Origin: Rhodocyclaceae bacterium
GTDB taxonomy: Bacteria; Pseudomonadota; Gammaproteobacteria; Burkholderiales; Rhodocyclaceae
Assembly: GCA_013791905.1 (NCBI GenBank)
Contig: VMSX01000030.1
Coordinates: forward strand, 228,741 to 292,740
DNA: 64,000 nucleotides
Direction: 5' to 3'
This document shows positions 26,695 through 35,022 of this stretch, one piece after another (within the stretch, counting starts at the first letter, position 1; each line of letters opens with the position of its first letter). A program made the position numbers and the translations under genes. Below the pieces are notes generated by a model. That model did not search any database. It was not told the origin of the DNA and worked only from the letters and a program-made list of their open reading frames with translations.

Positions 26695-28941
26695 ATGGGC
26701 AGTCGTGCCACACCTCCTAATTCTGCACAGTTACGCACAAATGCGGAAGGGCGGCTGGCTGCCAGACGATTGGAAACCGCCCAGACTCGCTCCACTGAAG
26801 ATTTGCTGCACGAACTGCAGGTGCATCAGATCGAACTGGAAATGCAGAATGAGTCGCTGCGGCAGGCGCAATTCGCCTTGGAGGAATCGCGCGACCGCTA
26901 TGTCGACCTCTACGAGTTTGCCCCGATCGGCTACTTTACCCTGTCGCGCAATGGCCTGATCGTCGCCGTCAACCTGACCGGCGCAACGCTGCTGCGGGAA
27001 GAGCGGGCGATCTTGCTGGAGCGTCGTTTTGCCAGCTACGTCGAACCACACGACCGGGAGCGCTGGCAGCGTAATTTTGCACTGGCTTTGCAGCAAGGCG
27101 GCAAGCAGTCCTGCGATCTGCTGCTCAGGCGCCGCGATGGCACGCTCTTTCATGGTCACTTGCTGTGTAACGCCACGGACAGCATTGCGCAACAATTACG
27201 CATCACCCTCAGCGACATCACCGAGCAGAAACAGGCCGAAGAACAACTGCGCATCGCCGCCATCGCCTTCGAGACCCAGGACGGCATGATGATTACCGAC
27301 AGCGAGGGGAGCATCCTGCGCGTCAATCAGGCCTTCACGCAGCGCACCGGCTATGCGGCTGCCGAGGCCATCGGCAAAACCCCCGCCATGCTCGGTGCGG
27401 CACGCCAGGGGGCGGTGCTCTTCCAGCAACTGTGGCAGGCATTGCAGGAAGATGGTCACTGGCAGGGCGAAATCTGGATCCAGCACAAGAACGATAAAGT
27501 TTACGCCGTATGGCTAACCTTTTCCGCCGTCCTCGGGCCGGACGGCACGGCCAGCCACTATGTTGGCATCATTGCCGATCTCGCCCGCAACAAGGAAGCG
27601 GAGGCCGAGATCCATCGCATGGCCTACTTCGATCCCTTGACGCAGTTGCCCAACCGCCGCCTGCTCAACGACCGCATCGGCCAGGCATTGGTGAGCAGCC
27701 GCCGCAGCGGCCAGCACGGGGCACTGCTGATGCTCGACCTCGACAACTTCAAGGAACTCAACGACACGCGCGGCCACGATGTCGGCGACGAGTATCTGAT
27801 CGAGATCGCGCAGCGCATCCAGGCCAGCGTGCGCGCTGGCGACACCGTGGCGCGCCTCGGCGGCGACGAGTTCGTGGTAATGCTGGAAGAACTGAGCGAA
27901 GACGCCCAGGAAGCGGTCATCCAGGCCGACCAGGCGGCCGAAAAAATCCGTGCGGCGATCGCCCGGTCCTGCGAGCTTGTCGGGGGCGAGTTTCGCGGCA
28001 CGACGAGCATCGGCATCACGCTGTTTCTCAACCACGCGGATCCGGTGAGCATTCTGTATAAACATGCCGATATGGCCCTGTACAAGGCCAAGCATAGCGG
28101 CCGCAACTGCCTGCGCTTCTATGATCCGGCGATGCAGGTTGCACTCGACGAGCATAGTGCGCTGGAGGCCGACTTGCGCCTGGCCATGCCACACGGGCAA
28201 CTGCGCCTTCATTACCAGCCGCAGATCGACAGCGGCGGCCGCGTCATCGGCGCGGAGATGCTGCTGCGCTGGGCTAGTCCCGAGCGTGGTCTGGTGCCGC
28301 CCGCCAGCTTCATCCCGCTCGCCGAGGAAACTGCCCTGATCCTGCCGATCGGCCAATGGGTGCTGACGGCTGCCTGCAACCAGATCAAGGCGTGGTCCGC
28401 CGCTGCGACGACTGCCGGCTTGCGGCTGGCCGTCAATGTCAGCGCGCGCCAGTTTCGCCAACCAGAGTTCGTCGCGCAGCTCAGGGAGATTTTGCAGCAA
28501 AGCGGCGCGAATCCGAACCGACTCGAGATCGAACTGACCGAGGGCATGATGCTGCACGACATCGGCGAGACCTTCGAAAAAATGCGGGCCTTGCGCGAGC
28601 TCGGCATCGGTTGTGCGCTGGATAACTTCGGCACCGGCCACTCATCCCTGTCCTACCTGGCGCAACTGCCGCTCGATCAGCTCAAGATCGATCTGTCATT
28701 CGTGCATAATTTGCCGGCAAGCCCCAACGATGCGATCGTCGTCCAAACCATCATCACGCTGGCGCGCAGTCTCGGCCTGGATGTGATCGCCGGGGGTGTG
28801 GAAACCGAGGAACAGTTGAGGTTCCTCAAAGATCACCATTGCGAAACCTTTCAGGGCTTTCTGTTCGGCCGGCCACTGCCGCTCGACGAGTTCGAGGCTT
28901 TTCTGCGCAGGCAGGCAGGGGAAGATCCGGCGCAACCATGA
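26695..28941 (+). CDS. PAS-GGDEF-EAL protein with altered EAL catalytic residues
   Basis: A 748-residue c-di-GMP signalling protein. Residues 35-60 form a helical LLHELQVHQIELEMQNE segment shared with the nearby histidine kinase, followed by PAS domains (about 65-180 and 185-300). The GGDEF domain (300-470) has an intact GGDEF motif at residues 389-393. The EAL domain (490-740) keeps several ligands (NVS, ELTE, LKID, FQGFLF), but the name motif is EML (521-523), DDFG is DNFG (643-646), and the EGVE motif is GGVE (700-703). In characterised EAL enzymes the lost glutamate is the general base, so phosphodiesterase activity is doubtful. ATG at 26695, preceded by AAGGAG. Confidence 0.9.
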   Translation: MGSRATPPNSAQLRTNAEGRLAARRLETAQTRSTEDLLHELQVHQIELEMQNESLRQAQFALEESRDRYVDLYEFAPIGYFTLSRNGLIVAVNLTGATLLREERAILLERRFASYVEPHDRERWQRNFALALQQGGKQSCDLLLRRRDGTLFHGHLLCNATDSIAQQLRITLSDITEQKQAEEQLRIAAIAFETQDGMMITDSEGSILRVNQAFTQRTGYAAAEAIGKTPAMLGAARQGAVLFQQLWQALQEDGHWQGEIWIQHKNDKVYAVWLTFSAVLGPDGTASHYVGIIADLARNKEAEAEIHRMAYFDPLTQLPNRRLLNDRIGQALVSSRRSGQHGALLMLDLDNFKELNDTRGHDVGDEYLIEIAQRIQASVRAGDTVARLGGDEFVVMLEELSEDAQEAVIQADQAAEKIRAAIARSCELVGGEFRGTTSIGITLFLNHADPVSILYKHADMALYKAKHSGRNCLRFYDPAMQVALDEHSALEADLRLAMPHGQLRLHYQPQIDSGGRVIGAEMLLRWASPERGLVPPASFIPLAEETALILPIGQWVLTAACNQIKAWSAAATTAGLRLAVNVSARQFRQPEFVAQLREILQQSGANPNRLEIELTEGMMLHDIGETFEKMRALRELGIGCALDNFGTGHSSLSYLAQLPLDQLKIDLSFVHNLPASPNDAIVVQTIITLARSLGLDVIAGGVETEEQLRFLKDHHCETFQGFLFGRPLPLDEFEAFLRRQAGEDPAQP

Positions 28942-28991
28942 TGCCTCCCGGCGCTGGTAACCGGCCGCGCTGACCGAGCGGCAGCGGGGCT

Positions 28992-29606
28992 TTACTCTTG
29001 CGTTGCGCCCGCCTTGGCGATGCGGACCAGGTCGACCAGGGACTCCGCTCCCGTTTTGTGCATTACCCGCGCCCGGTGAATTTCCACGGTGCGGTGGCTG
29101 ATGCCTAGGCGCTTGGCGGTTTCCTTATTGGACAAGCCCGCGACCGCCAGCGCCATCACTTCGCGTTCGCGCTCGGTCAGGCTGGCGATGCGCTCCACGG
29201 CCGATTGATTTGACGCGGCAATCAGGTTCAGCCGGTCGCTTTCGAGCAGCGCCATGCGCACGCTTTCCAGCAGCGTCGCCCCGCTGACCGGCTTGGTCAG
29301 AAAATCGAACGCGCCAAGCTTGATGGCGCGCACGCTCAGCGGAATGTCGCCGTGGCCGGTCAGGAAGATGACCGGCAGCGGGATCCCGCGCCGCGTCAAT
29401 TCGGCCTGCAACTGCATGCCATCCATGACCGGCATGCGGATATCGACGATGGCGCAACTGTGTGGTCCAGGCGGGCAAGCCGCCAGAAAGGCTGCCGCGC
29501 TGTCATAGGTTTCGACCTGGAAATCTTCCTGCTCAAGCAGCAGCGACAGCGATTCCCGCACCGCGGGGTCGTCGTCCACCACAAAAATCCTCGCTTGGGC
29601 GTTCAT
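28992..29606 (-). CDS. FixJ-family response regulator
   Basis: A 204-residue regulator. The receiver domain (about 5-120) has the acidic pair VVDDDPAVRESL, phospho-aspartate in IVDIRMPVMDG and the conserved lysine in FDFLTKPV. The LuxR-type helix-turn-helix (about 140-200) reads LTEREREVMALAVAGLSNKETAKRLGISHRTVEIHRARVM (quoted here in pieces: LTEREREVMALAVAGLSNKE and ISHRTVEIHRARVM). The start at 29606 overlaps the stop of the kinase gene by four bases, so the pair is co-translated. Target genes are unknown; the divergent promoter region at 31319-31584 is a candidate. Confidence 0.93.
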   Translation of the reverse strand: MNAQARIFVVDDDPAVRESLSLLLEQEDFQVETYDSAAAFLAACPPGPHSCAIVDIRMPVMDGMQLQAELTRRGIPLPVIFLTGHGDIPLSVRAIKLGAFDFLTKPVSGATLLESVRMALLESDRLNLIAASNQSAVERIASLTEREREVMALAVAGLSNKETAKRLGISHRTVEIHRARVMHKTGAESLVDLVRIAKAGATQE

Positions 29607-31318
29607 GGGGCGAAGGGCAGGGTGAAATGAAACCGCGCACCCGCAGTGGGTGACAGTTCGGCCCAGAGCTGTCCGCCGTGGGCCTCGATGAGGGCGCGAC
29701 TGATCGTCAGCCCCAGTCCGATGCCCTCGTGCTTGGTGGTGAAAAATGGTTCGAAAATGCGCGCAAGCCTTTCCTCCGAGAGGCCCGGGCCGCTGTCCTG
29801 CACGGTAACTTGCGCCATGTTTCGCTCCGCATGGGTATGCACGCTGATCGTGATGGCTGTTGTCGCCATACCGGTATTGCGCATGGCCTCGACACCATTG
29901 CAGAGCAGGTTGATCAGCACCTTCTTCACCTGCAGAAGATTCGCCTGAACGAGTGGCAGGCCGGGCTCCAGATCCACGACCGGGCGGAATTCGCCATAAC
30001 CGCACGCCTCGGTGGCGGCGATGGCCTCCAATATCAAGCTGTTGAGGTCGACGGGGGCCAGCGCCACGTCGCCCTTGTGCAGAAAATCGAGCAGTTGATG
30101 CAGGGTCCGGCCGGCGCGCTGGGCTTGTTCCATGGCGCCTTCGAGCGCACGCGCCAGCTTTTCGGGCGTCCTCTTGCTGCCGCAGCGCAGCATGCGCAGT
30201 GCTGCTTCGCTGTAGGCGGAAATCGCGACCAGCGGCTGGTTCAGTTCGTGCGCAAGCGCTGCGGCGGTCTGCGCCGCAACCTGGTGATTGACCAGAATAT
30301 CCATCTCGTTGCGGTTCATCTGCAACACCTTCTCCAAGTGTTTCTGCGCGGAAATATCCCTCAGCGTCCCGACAAATCTGATGGCTCGTCCGTCTGCGAA
30401 GATGCCCTGGCCGTTGGCCGCCACCTCGCGAATGCTGCCGTCGGTACGGCTGACGACGCGGTATTCGGCCTGGAATGCGCCGCTGCCGCCGGGGTCGAGC
30501 GCCCGCCCGATGGCGGCGCTGGTGGCCGCACGGTCATCCGGGTGTACGCCCGCCATGAATGTGTCGTAGCCGACCTTCTCGTCGGGACCAACTCCCCAGA
30601 TTTCGCGGGCCTGCTCATCCCATTCAAGCCTGCCGCTGGCAATGTCGCGATCGAAAATGCCCAGGCCGGCCGCCGTTTTTGCCAGGCGCAGGCGATCTTC
30701 ACCGGCACGCAGTTCGGCCAAAGCCTGCATGGGTCCGGTAATGTCGGTGAGCGTGACACGCAGGGTCGGTGCGGCATCGCCCGATTGAATCAAGCGGCTG
30801 TCCAGGCGGACATTGATGATCGCCTCATCGTCGCGCTGGAGACGCAGTTCGTGATTTAAGTGTCCGCCATGCTGCAGCGTATGGACAAATCTTCTTTGCC
30901 ATTCGTTCAGATCCGCTGCCGCCACGTAGCGGTCGAAGCGACGCTGCAGCAGTTTTTTGCGCTCTGCGCCGAGCAGCGCCGCGCCGGTGAGATTGATTTC
31001 ACCGATCAGTCCGCTGGCGGTGAGGGTGAGATAGCCGACCGGGGCAAATTCGTAGAGGTCCAGATAGCGGTCGCGGGACTCTTCGAGAATCAGCTGGGAC
31101 TGACGCAATGCCTCGTTCTGCATCTCCAGTTCGATCTGATGCACCTGAAGTTCGTGCAGCAGGCGGTCGGTAGACCAGGCCGATAGATCTTCCAGCGGGG
31201 CGCGGGCCAGCCGCTTTTCCGCCATGGCTCTCAGTTGCCGCGTGGAGATCGATGAAAAAGATCTTTTCAGGTTCATGGCATCTTTCGGATTCGGCTGTCT
31301 CCTCTGGCCAAGAAACAC
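29603..31318 (-). CDS. PAS-domain sensor histidine kinase
   Basis: A 571-residue cytoplasmic kinase partner of the FixJ-type regulator. It has the LLHELQVHQIELEMQNE helical segment near residue 52, PAS domains at about 75-200 and 210-335 (the second with a PAC-like FVGTLRDISAQKHLE), an H-box AAALAHELNQPLVAISAYSEA (about residue 368), and an ATPase domain with INLLCNGVEAM, DSGPGL, FEPFFTTKHEGIGLGL and GG near the end. No membrane segments, as in FixL-like soluble sensors; no haem histidine is evident. The start is taken as GTG 31318 because AAAAGG lies six bases upstream; an internal ATG at 31276 is the alternative. Confidence 0.9.
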   Translation of the reverse strand: MFLGQRRQPNPKDAMNLKRSFSSISTRQLRAMAEKRLARAPLEDLSAWSTDRLLHELQVHQIELEMQNEALRQSQLILEESRDRYLDLYEFAPVGYLTLTASGLIGEINLTGAALLGAERKKLLQRRFDRYVAAADLNEWQRRFVHTLQHGGHLNHELRLQRDDEAIINVRLDSRLIQSGDAAPTLRVTLTDITGPMQALAELRAGEDRLRLAKTAAGLGIFDRDIASGRLEWDEQAREIWGVGPDEKVGYDTFMAGVHPDDRAATSAAIGRALDPGGSGAFQAEYRVVSRTDGSIREVAANGQGIFADGRAIRFVGTLRDISAQKHLEKVLQMNRNEMDILVNHQVAAQTAAALAHELNQPLVAISAYSEAALRMLRCGSKRTPEKLARALEGAMEQAQRAGRTLHQLLDFLHKGDVALAPVDLNSLILEAIAATEACGYGEFRPVVDLEPGLPLVQANLLQVKKVLINLLCNGVEAMRNTGMATTAITISVHTHAERNMAQVTVQDSGPGLSEERLARIFEPFFTTKHEGIGLGLTISRALIEAHGGQLWAELSPTAGARFHFTLPFAP

Positions 31319-31480
31319 AGTTACCTTTTCCAGCCCGGCAAGCTGATGTTTTTTGGGGATAAACGACGATCAAAGTAATTCATCCATGCCCCTGCGTCAA
31401 TAACCAATCCAAGGTAAGTGGCACCCCTTACGCGCCCGTGCGTATTTTCTTTGTTTGTAGCAGTGTGTAATTTGACAACA

Positions 31481-31515
31481 CTGACCGTACATATTTACTT
31501 GGTATTGACGGTCAG
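31481..31515. promoter_or_regulatory. Inverted repeat in the divergent kinase/DUF2934 promoter region
   Basis: CTGACCGT (31481-31488) and ACGGTCAG (31508-31515) are perfect inverted arms 19 bases apart, next to a TTGACA at 31472-31477. The placement between two divergent transcripts suggests a regulator site, possibly for the FixJ-type protein encoded by the minus-strand operon. The remaining part of this 266-base gap (31319-31584) shows no other feature. Confidence 0.4.
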
Positions 31516-31584
31516 GGTGATTCGGTGGTTTGCCTTTGGGTGCGCCACATGTGTTCTGGCAACCATCTGAAATGGGAGACACGG

Positions 31585-31797
31585 ATGCAATCGACCACGA
31601 CGAAAAGCAGGCCCAGCGGCAAGACCGGGCCTAACGTCAACATGACCCCCATCACCGCAGCGGATATCGTTGATGACGGGTTTGCCCACATCGCGACGGC
31701 TGCCTATTACCGGGCGGAATCACGCGGTTTCGCCTACGGTCAGGAACTAGACGACTGGCTGCAGGCTGAAGCGGAATTCAAGCAGAAGGGGAGCTGA
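31585..31797 (+). CDS. DUF2934 domain small protein
   Basis: A 70-residue protein with the DUF2934 signature in the second half: IATAAYYRAESRGFAYGQ then ELDDWLQAEAEF. The function of the family is unknown; members are often found next to stress or regulatory genes. ATG at 31585 with GGGAGA upstream is preferred over an earlier start at 31525. It is two bases from the following PAS gene and divergent from the histidine kinase. Confidence 0.85.
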   Translation: MQSTTTKSRPSGKTGPNVNMTPITAADIVDDGFAHIATAAYYRAESRGFAYGQELDDWLQAEAEFKQKGS

Positions 31798-31799
31798 CC

Positions 31800-32216
31800 A
31801 TGCATGCCACACACGCTATCACCAAAGGAAAGACCAGAACAGAGCACCATCACAAATCAGCCCGTGACTTTAGCGAAGCGCCGGTGCTGTTGCTGGACGA
31901 GCATGGGATGATTTGCGATTGCAATCCCGGCTGCGAAGCACTCTTCGGTTACCACCGCAGAGAACTGCTCCAGCGGCATATTTCGATGCTATTGCCCCAA
32001 CTGGACGCAACCGAACTGATGCGCGATGGCCAACCCAATCCGCGGTTGCGCTTTCTGTGTCGTGTCAGCCACCCGTTTCAGGCCGTGTCCAGAGACGATG
32101 GGACGTTTGCCTGCGACCTCTTTCTCAATGTCATCAACTGGGAAGGACGCGACAGCTTGTCGTTGATCGTGCATCCGATACTCAGCACGATGCATCACGA
32201 GGTGGCCGCTGCTTGA
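31800..32216 (+). CDS. Single PAS-domain protein
   Basis: A 138-residue soluble protein consisting almost entirely of one PAS fold: APVLLLDEHGMICDCNPGCEALFGYHRRELL is the classic PAS N-cap and helix region (given in part), and FACDLFLNVINWEGRDSLSLIV is the last strand pair. It has no output domain, so it would act by binding a partner, perhaps the kinase encoded on the other side of the promoter region. Preceded by GGGGAG; follows the DUF2934 gene by two bases and is probably in its operon. Confidence 0.82.
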   Translation: MHATHAITKGKTRTEHHHKSARDFSEAPVLLLDEHGMICDCNPGCEALFGYHRRELLQRHISMLLPQLDATELMRDGQPNPRLRFLCRVSHPFQAVSRDDGTFACDLFLNVINWEGRDSLSLIVHPILSTMHHEVAAA

Positions 32217-32254
32217 AGTAGGCGAAGGTGGGGTGAGCGCGGCAGCGTCTTCCT

Positions 32255-33496
32255 TCAGCTGCCCATGCCCGGATAGCTGATTGCCCCGTGTTTGCGCAGC
32301 AGGTGGATTTTCGCCAATCCACCCTGCGCGGTTTCGCGGTAACTTGATTTCATGTCGCAGCCGGTTTCCCACATGGTGCGCACCACTTCGTCGAACGGTA
32401 CGATGTGATGGCCGTCTGAGAGCAGCGCGTACGCCGCACAATCGACGGCGCGCACCGCGCCGACGGCGTTGCGTTCGATGCAGGGAATCTGCACGTATCC
32501 ACCGATTGGGTCGCAGGTCAGTCCCAGATGATGCTCCAGGCCCATCTCCGCCGCGTATTCAATCTGGCGCACCGAGCCGCCAAGCAGTTGCGCAGCAGCG
32601 GCGGCGGCCATGGCGCAGGCGGTGCCGACTTCGCCCTGGCAGCCGACTTCGGCACCCGAGATCGAGGCATTGCGCTTGACGATATTGCCGATCATGCCGG
32701 CGGTGGCCAATGCCCGGCAGATCTTTTCGTCGGAAAACTTTGACTGCTGTTGCAGGAAAAACAGCACGGCCGGCAACACGCCGCAGGCGCCGCAGGTCGG
32801 CGCGGTGACGACTTCGCCGCCCGCCGCGTTTTCTTCCGACACAGCCAGCGCATAGGCGAACTGCAGGGCGGTCTGTCCGAAATATCCCGCCATGCTTTGC
32901 GCCCGCGCATGGTAGGCGGCCGCTTTGCGCGGAACATTGAGCGAGCCGGGCAACTTCCCTTCGGCGTTCAGGCCGGCCTCGATGGCCCGTTTCATGGCCA
33001 GCCAGATTTCTTCCAGATACGGCCAGATGTCCGCGCCTTCATGCTGGATGACCAGTTGCCAGATCAGCAGGCCTTCGCGCTCGGTTTCCGCCAGGATTTC
33101 GTCCATGCAGGTATAGGGATAAACATCTGCACCGCCATCGGGTTTGCCATCCTCATCCAGCAAGGCGCCGCCGCCCACCGAATACACGATGCGGGAGGCA
33201 AATACGTTGCCTGAGTCATCCAATGCCTCGATCTTCATGCCATTGGGGTGGCGGGGCAGGGCTTGCTCCGGCAGCCAGATAAATTCGACTGGCGTCGGCG
33301 CAAACGGATCGCTGACGGCGCGGTCGGTCAGGTGGCCGCGTCCGGTCGCGGCCAGGCTGCCGTAGAGCGTGACCCGCAGGCGGGCCGCCGGATTTGTCAA
33401 AGCAGCGGCAAACGACTCCGCGGCAAAGCGCGGGCCCATGGTGTGGCTACTGGAGGGGCCAGGACCAATCCGATAGAGCTCTTTGAGGGATTTCAA
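32255..33496 (-). CDS. sdaA: L-serine dehydratase (iron-sulfur, single chain)
   Basis: Converts L-serine to pyruvate and ammonia using a [4Fe-4S] cluster. The 413-residue chain has the N-terminal GPGPSSSHTMGPRFAAE, the cysteine block TAPTCGACGVLPAVLFF, the later GLTCDPIGGYVQIPCIERN, and the C-terminal glycine-rich tail, giving the cluster cysteines. It starts with TTG at 33496, with GAGGAG nine bases upstream. It is the last gene of the minus-strand catabolic operon and would supply pyruvate as the end product. Together with the D-carbamoylase/PLP genes upstream it suggests that serine, or an amino acid that gives serine, is an intermediate. Confidence 0.9.
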   Translation of the reverse strand: MKSLKELYRIGPGPSSSHTMGPRFAAESFAAALTNPAARLRVTLYGSLAATGRGHLTDRAVSDPFAPTPVEFIWLPEQALPRHPNGMKIEALDDSGNVFASRIVYSVGGGALLDEDGKPDGGADVYPYTCMDEILAETEREGLLIWQLVIQHEGADIWPYLEEIWLAMKRAIEAGLNAEGKLPGSLNVPRKAAAYHARAQSMAGYFGQTALQFAYALAVSEENAAGGEVVTAPTCGACGVLPAVLFFLQQQSKFSDEKICRALATAGMIGNIVKRNASISGAEVGCQGEVGTACAMAAAAAAQLLGGSVRQIEYAAEMGLEHHLGLTCDPIGGYVQIPCIERNAVGAVRAVDCAAYALLSDGHHIVPFDEVVRTMWETGCDMKSSYRETAQGGLAKIHLLRKHGAISYPGMGS

Positions 33497-33545
33497 TTCG
33501 TCGGCTCCTCAGGGTTTTGCTTCTGGTGCAAGGCGTGGCTGTCGA

Positions 33546-35003
33546 TCAGCGGCGCGCCTCCGCATTGAAGTCCTCGATCATCTGGTCCAGATCGGCCGTC
33601 TGGGTGCGCAGGCAGCCCCAGTAATTCCGGTGATCATCCCATTGGGCACGCAGTTCTTCAACCGTCTTGCCGAGTTGTTCGACCCAGGTGAAATATTTGA
33701 GTTGGTGCACACGGCGCCTGTCGACATGTGAAAGCTCCAGCACATGATCCACCGAGATGCCGGACAGCCGGTCGAAATCGCGGTCGGCCTGACGCTGGTC
33801 GTAGGCGCCACGCTCGGCGTTGAGTTCCGCCAGGCGGCTCTGGTACATCGCCATCGAGTCCGTGAACACCGTGAATACGACGTCGTTTTCGCCGAGTTCG
33901 TAATACTTGGCGAACTTGATTGCGCCGATCATGTTGCCGACGCTGGAAATTCCCAGCCACTCGAGTTTTTCCAGAACTTCCTTGCTTACGCCGTTTTCCG
34001 CCAGGATCTTGCGGCCGGCGGTTTCATTGAACAAGCGAATGAAGCGAATCGGCAACTCGTCATCGACGCCGATGGCCGCATCGGTTTCCCGCAGGTTGTG
34101 TACCCAGGGAATGTGCTTGTCGCCGATGCCTTCGATGCGGTGATCGCCGAAGCCGTTTTCCAGGATGGTCGGGCACTGCAGGGCTTCCGCCACGGCAACC
34201 TTTGCGCCGTTGAAGGTATCGCGCAAATAGGAGCCGGCCGCCATCGTGCCGGCCGAGCCGGAGGACAGCACCGCACCGGCGACCACATCGCCCGGCCGGG
34301 CAATCTGCTTGAACACTTCTTCCATGGCCGGCCCGGTCACGTTGTAGTGCCAGAGCGAATTGGGCAATTGGTCGAACTGGTTGAAGATGACGGCTTCGGG
34401 GCGCGTGCGTTCGAGTTCGATGCACTTGTCGAAGATTTCCTTGACGTTGGATTCGCAACCGGGGGTGGCGATGACCTCCTCGGCCATGGTGCGCAGCCAG
34501 GCAAAGCGTTCCTTCGACATGCCCTCGGGCAGGATGGCGACGGAAGGGCAGGCCAACAGGCGCGAAATGTACGCGCCACCGCGACAGTAATTCCCGGTGC
34601 TGGGCCAGACCGCTTTTTTGGTGGTGGGATCGAAGCGTCCGGTCACCAGTTCCGGCAGCAGGCAGGAAATCGCCGGGCCGACCTTGTGTGCGCCGGTGGG
34701 GAACCATTTGCCGGAAATGCCGACGATCCTGGCTTTTGTGCCCGTCAGTGCGCGCGGCAGTTCGACGAAATTGACATCGCCGAAGCCGCCGCCTTTTTCA
34801 GTCGGCGCGTTATGCCAGTTGATGCGAAACAGGTTCCTGACATGCACGTCCCACAAGCCGACGCCTGCGAGTTCTTTCTTGATGGCGTCGGGAATCTTCG
34901 CCGGATCGCGCATCTGGGCATAGGTGGGCAGGATGATGCCTTTTTCCCGGCAGCGTTGAATGTTCTTTTTCCGCTGTGCGGCGTTGATTTTCAGATCGAT
35001 CAT
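33546..35003 (-). CDS. Fold-type-II PLP-dependent enzyme, beta-subunit-like
   Basis: A 485-residue protein related to the tryptophan synthase beta / cysteine synthase superfamily and usually annotated only as PLP-dependent protein subunit beta. The likely PLP lysine is in FPTGAHKVGPAI (about residue 107); STGNYCRGGAYISRLLACPS is the substrate-loop region, and SSGSAGTMAAGSYLRD is the phosphate-binding glycine loop. Reaction is unknown; lyase or racemase chemistry on a beta-substituted amino acid fits the neighbours. ATG with AAGGAA upstream. It lies between sdaA and the threonine-synthase-like gene with short gaps, so all three are co-transcribed. Confidence 0.8.
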   Translation of the reverse strand: MIDLKINAAQRKKNIQRCREKGIILPTYAQMRDPAKIPDAIKKELAGVGLWDVHVRNLFRINWHNAPTEKGGGFGDVNFVELPRALTGTKARIVGISGKWFPTGAHKVGPAISCLLPELVTGRFDPTTKKAVWPSTGNYCRGGAYISRLLACPSVAILPEGMSKERFAWLRTMAEEVIATPGCESNVKEIFDKCIELERTRPEAVIFNQFDQLPNSLWHYNVTGPAMEEVFKQIARPGDVVAGAVLSSGSAGTMAAGSYLRDTFNGAKVAVAEALQCPTILENGFGDHRIEGIGDKHIPWVHNLRETDAAIGVDDELPIRFIRLFNETAGRKILAENGVSKEVLEKLEWLGISSVGNMIGAIKFAKYYELGENDVVFTVFTDSMAMYQSRLAELNAERGAYDQRQADRDFDRLSGISVDHVLELSHVDRRRVHQLKYFTWVEQLGKTVEELRAQWDDHRNYWGCLRTQTADLDQMIEDFNAEARR

Positions 35004-35022
35004 CGTAAATTTCCTTTTCGTT

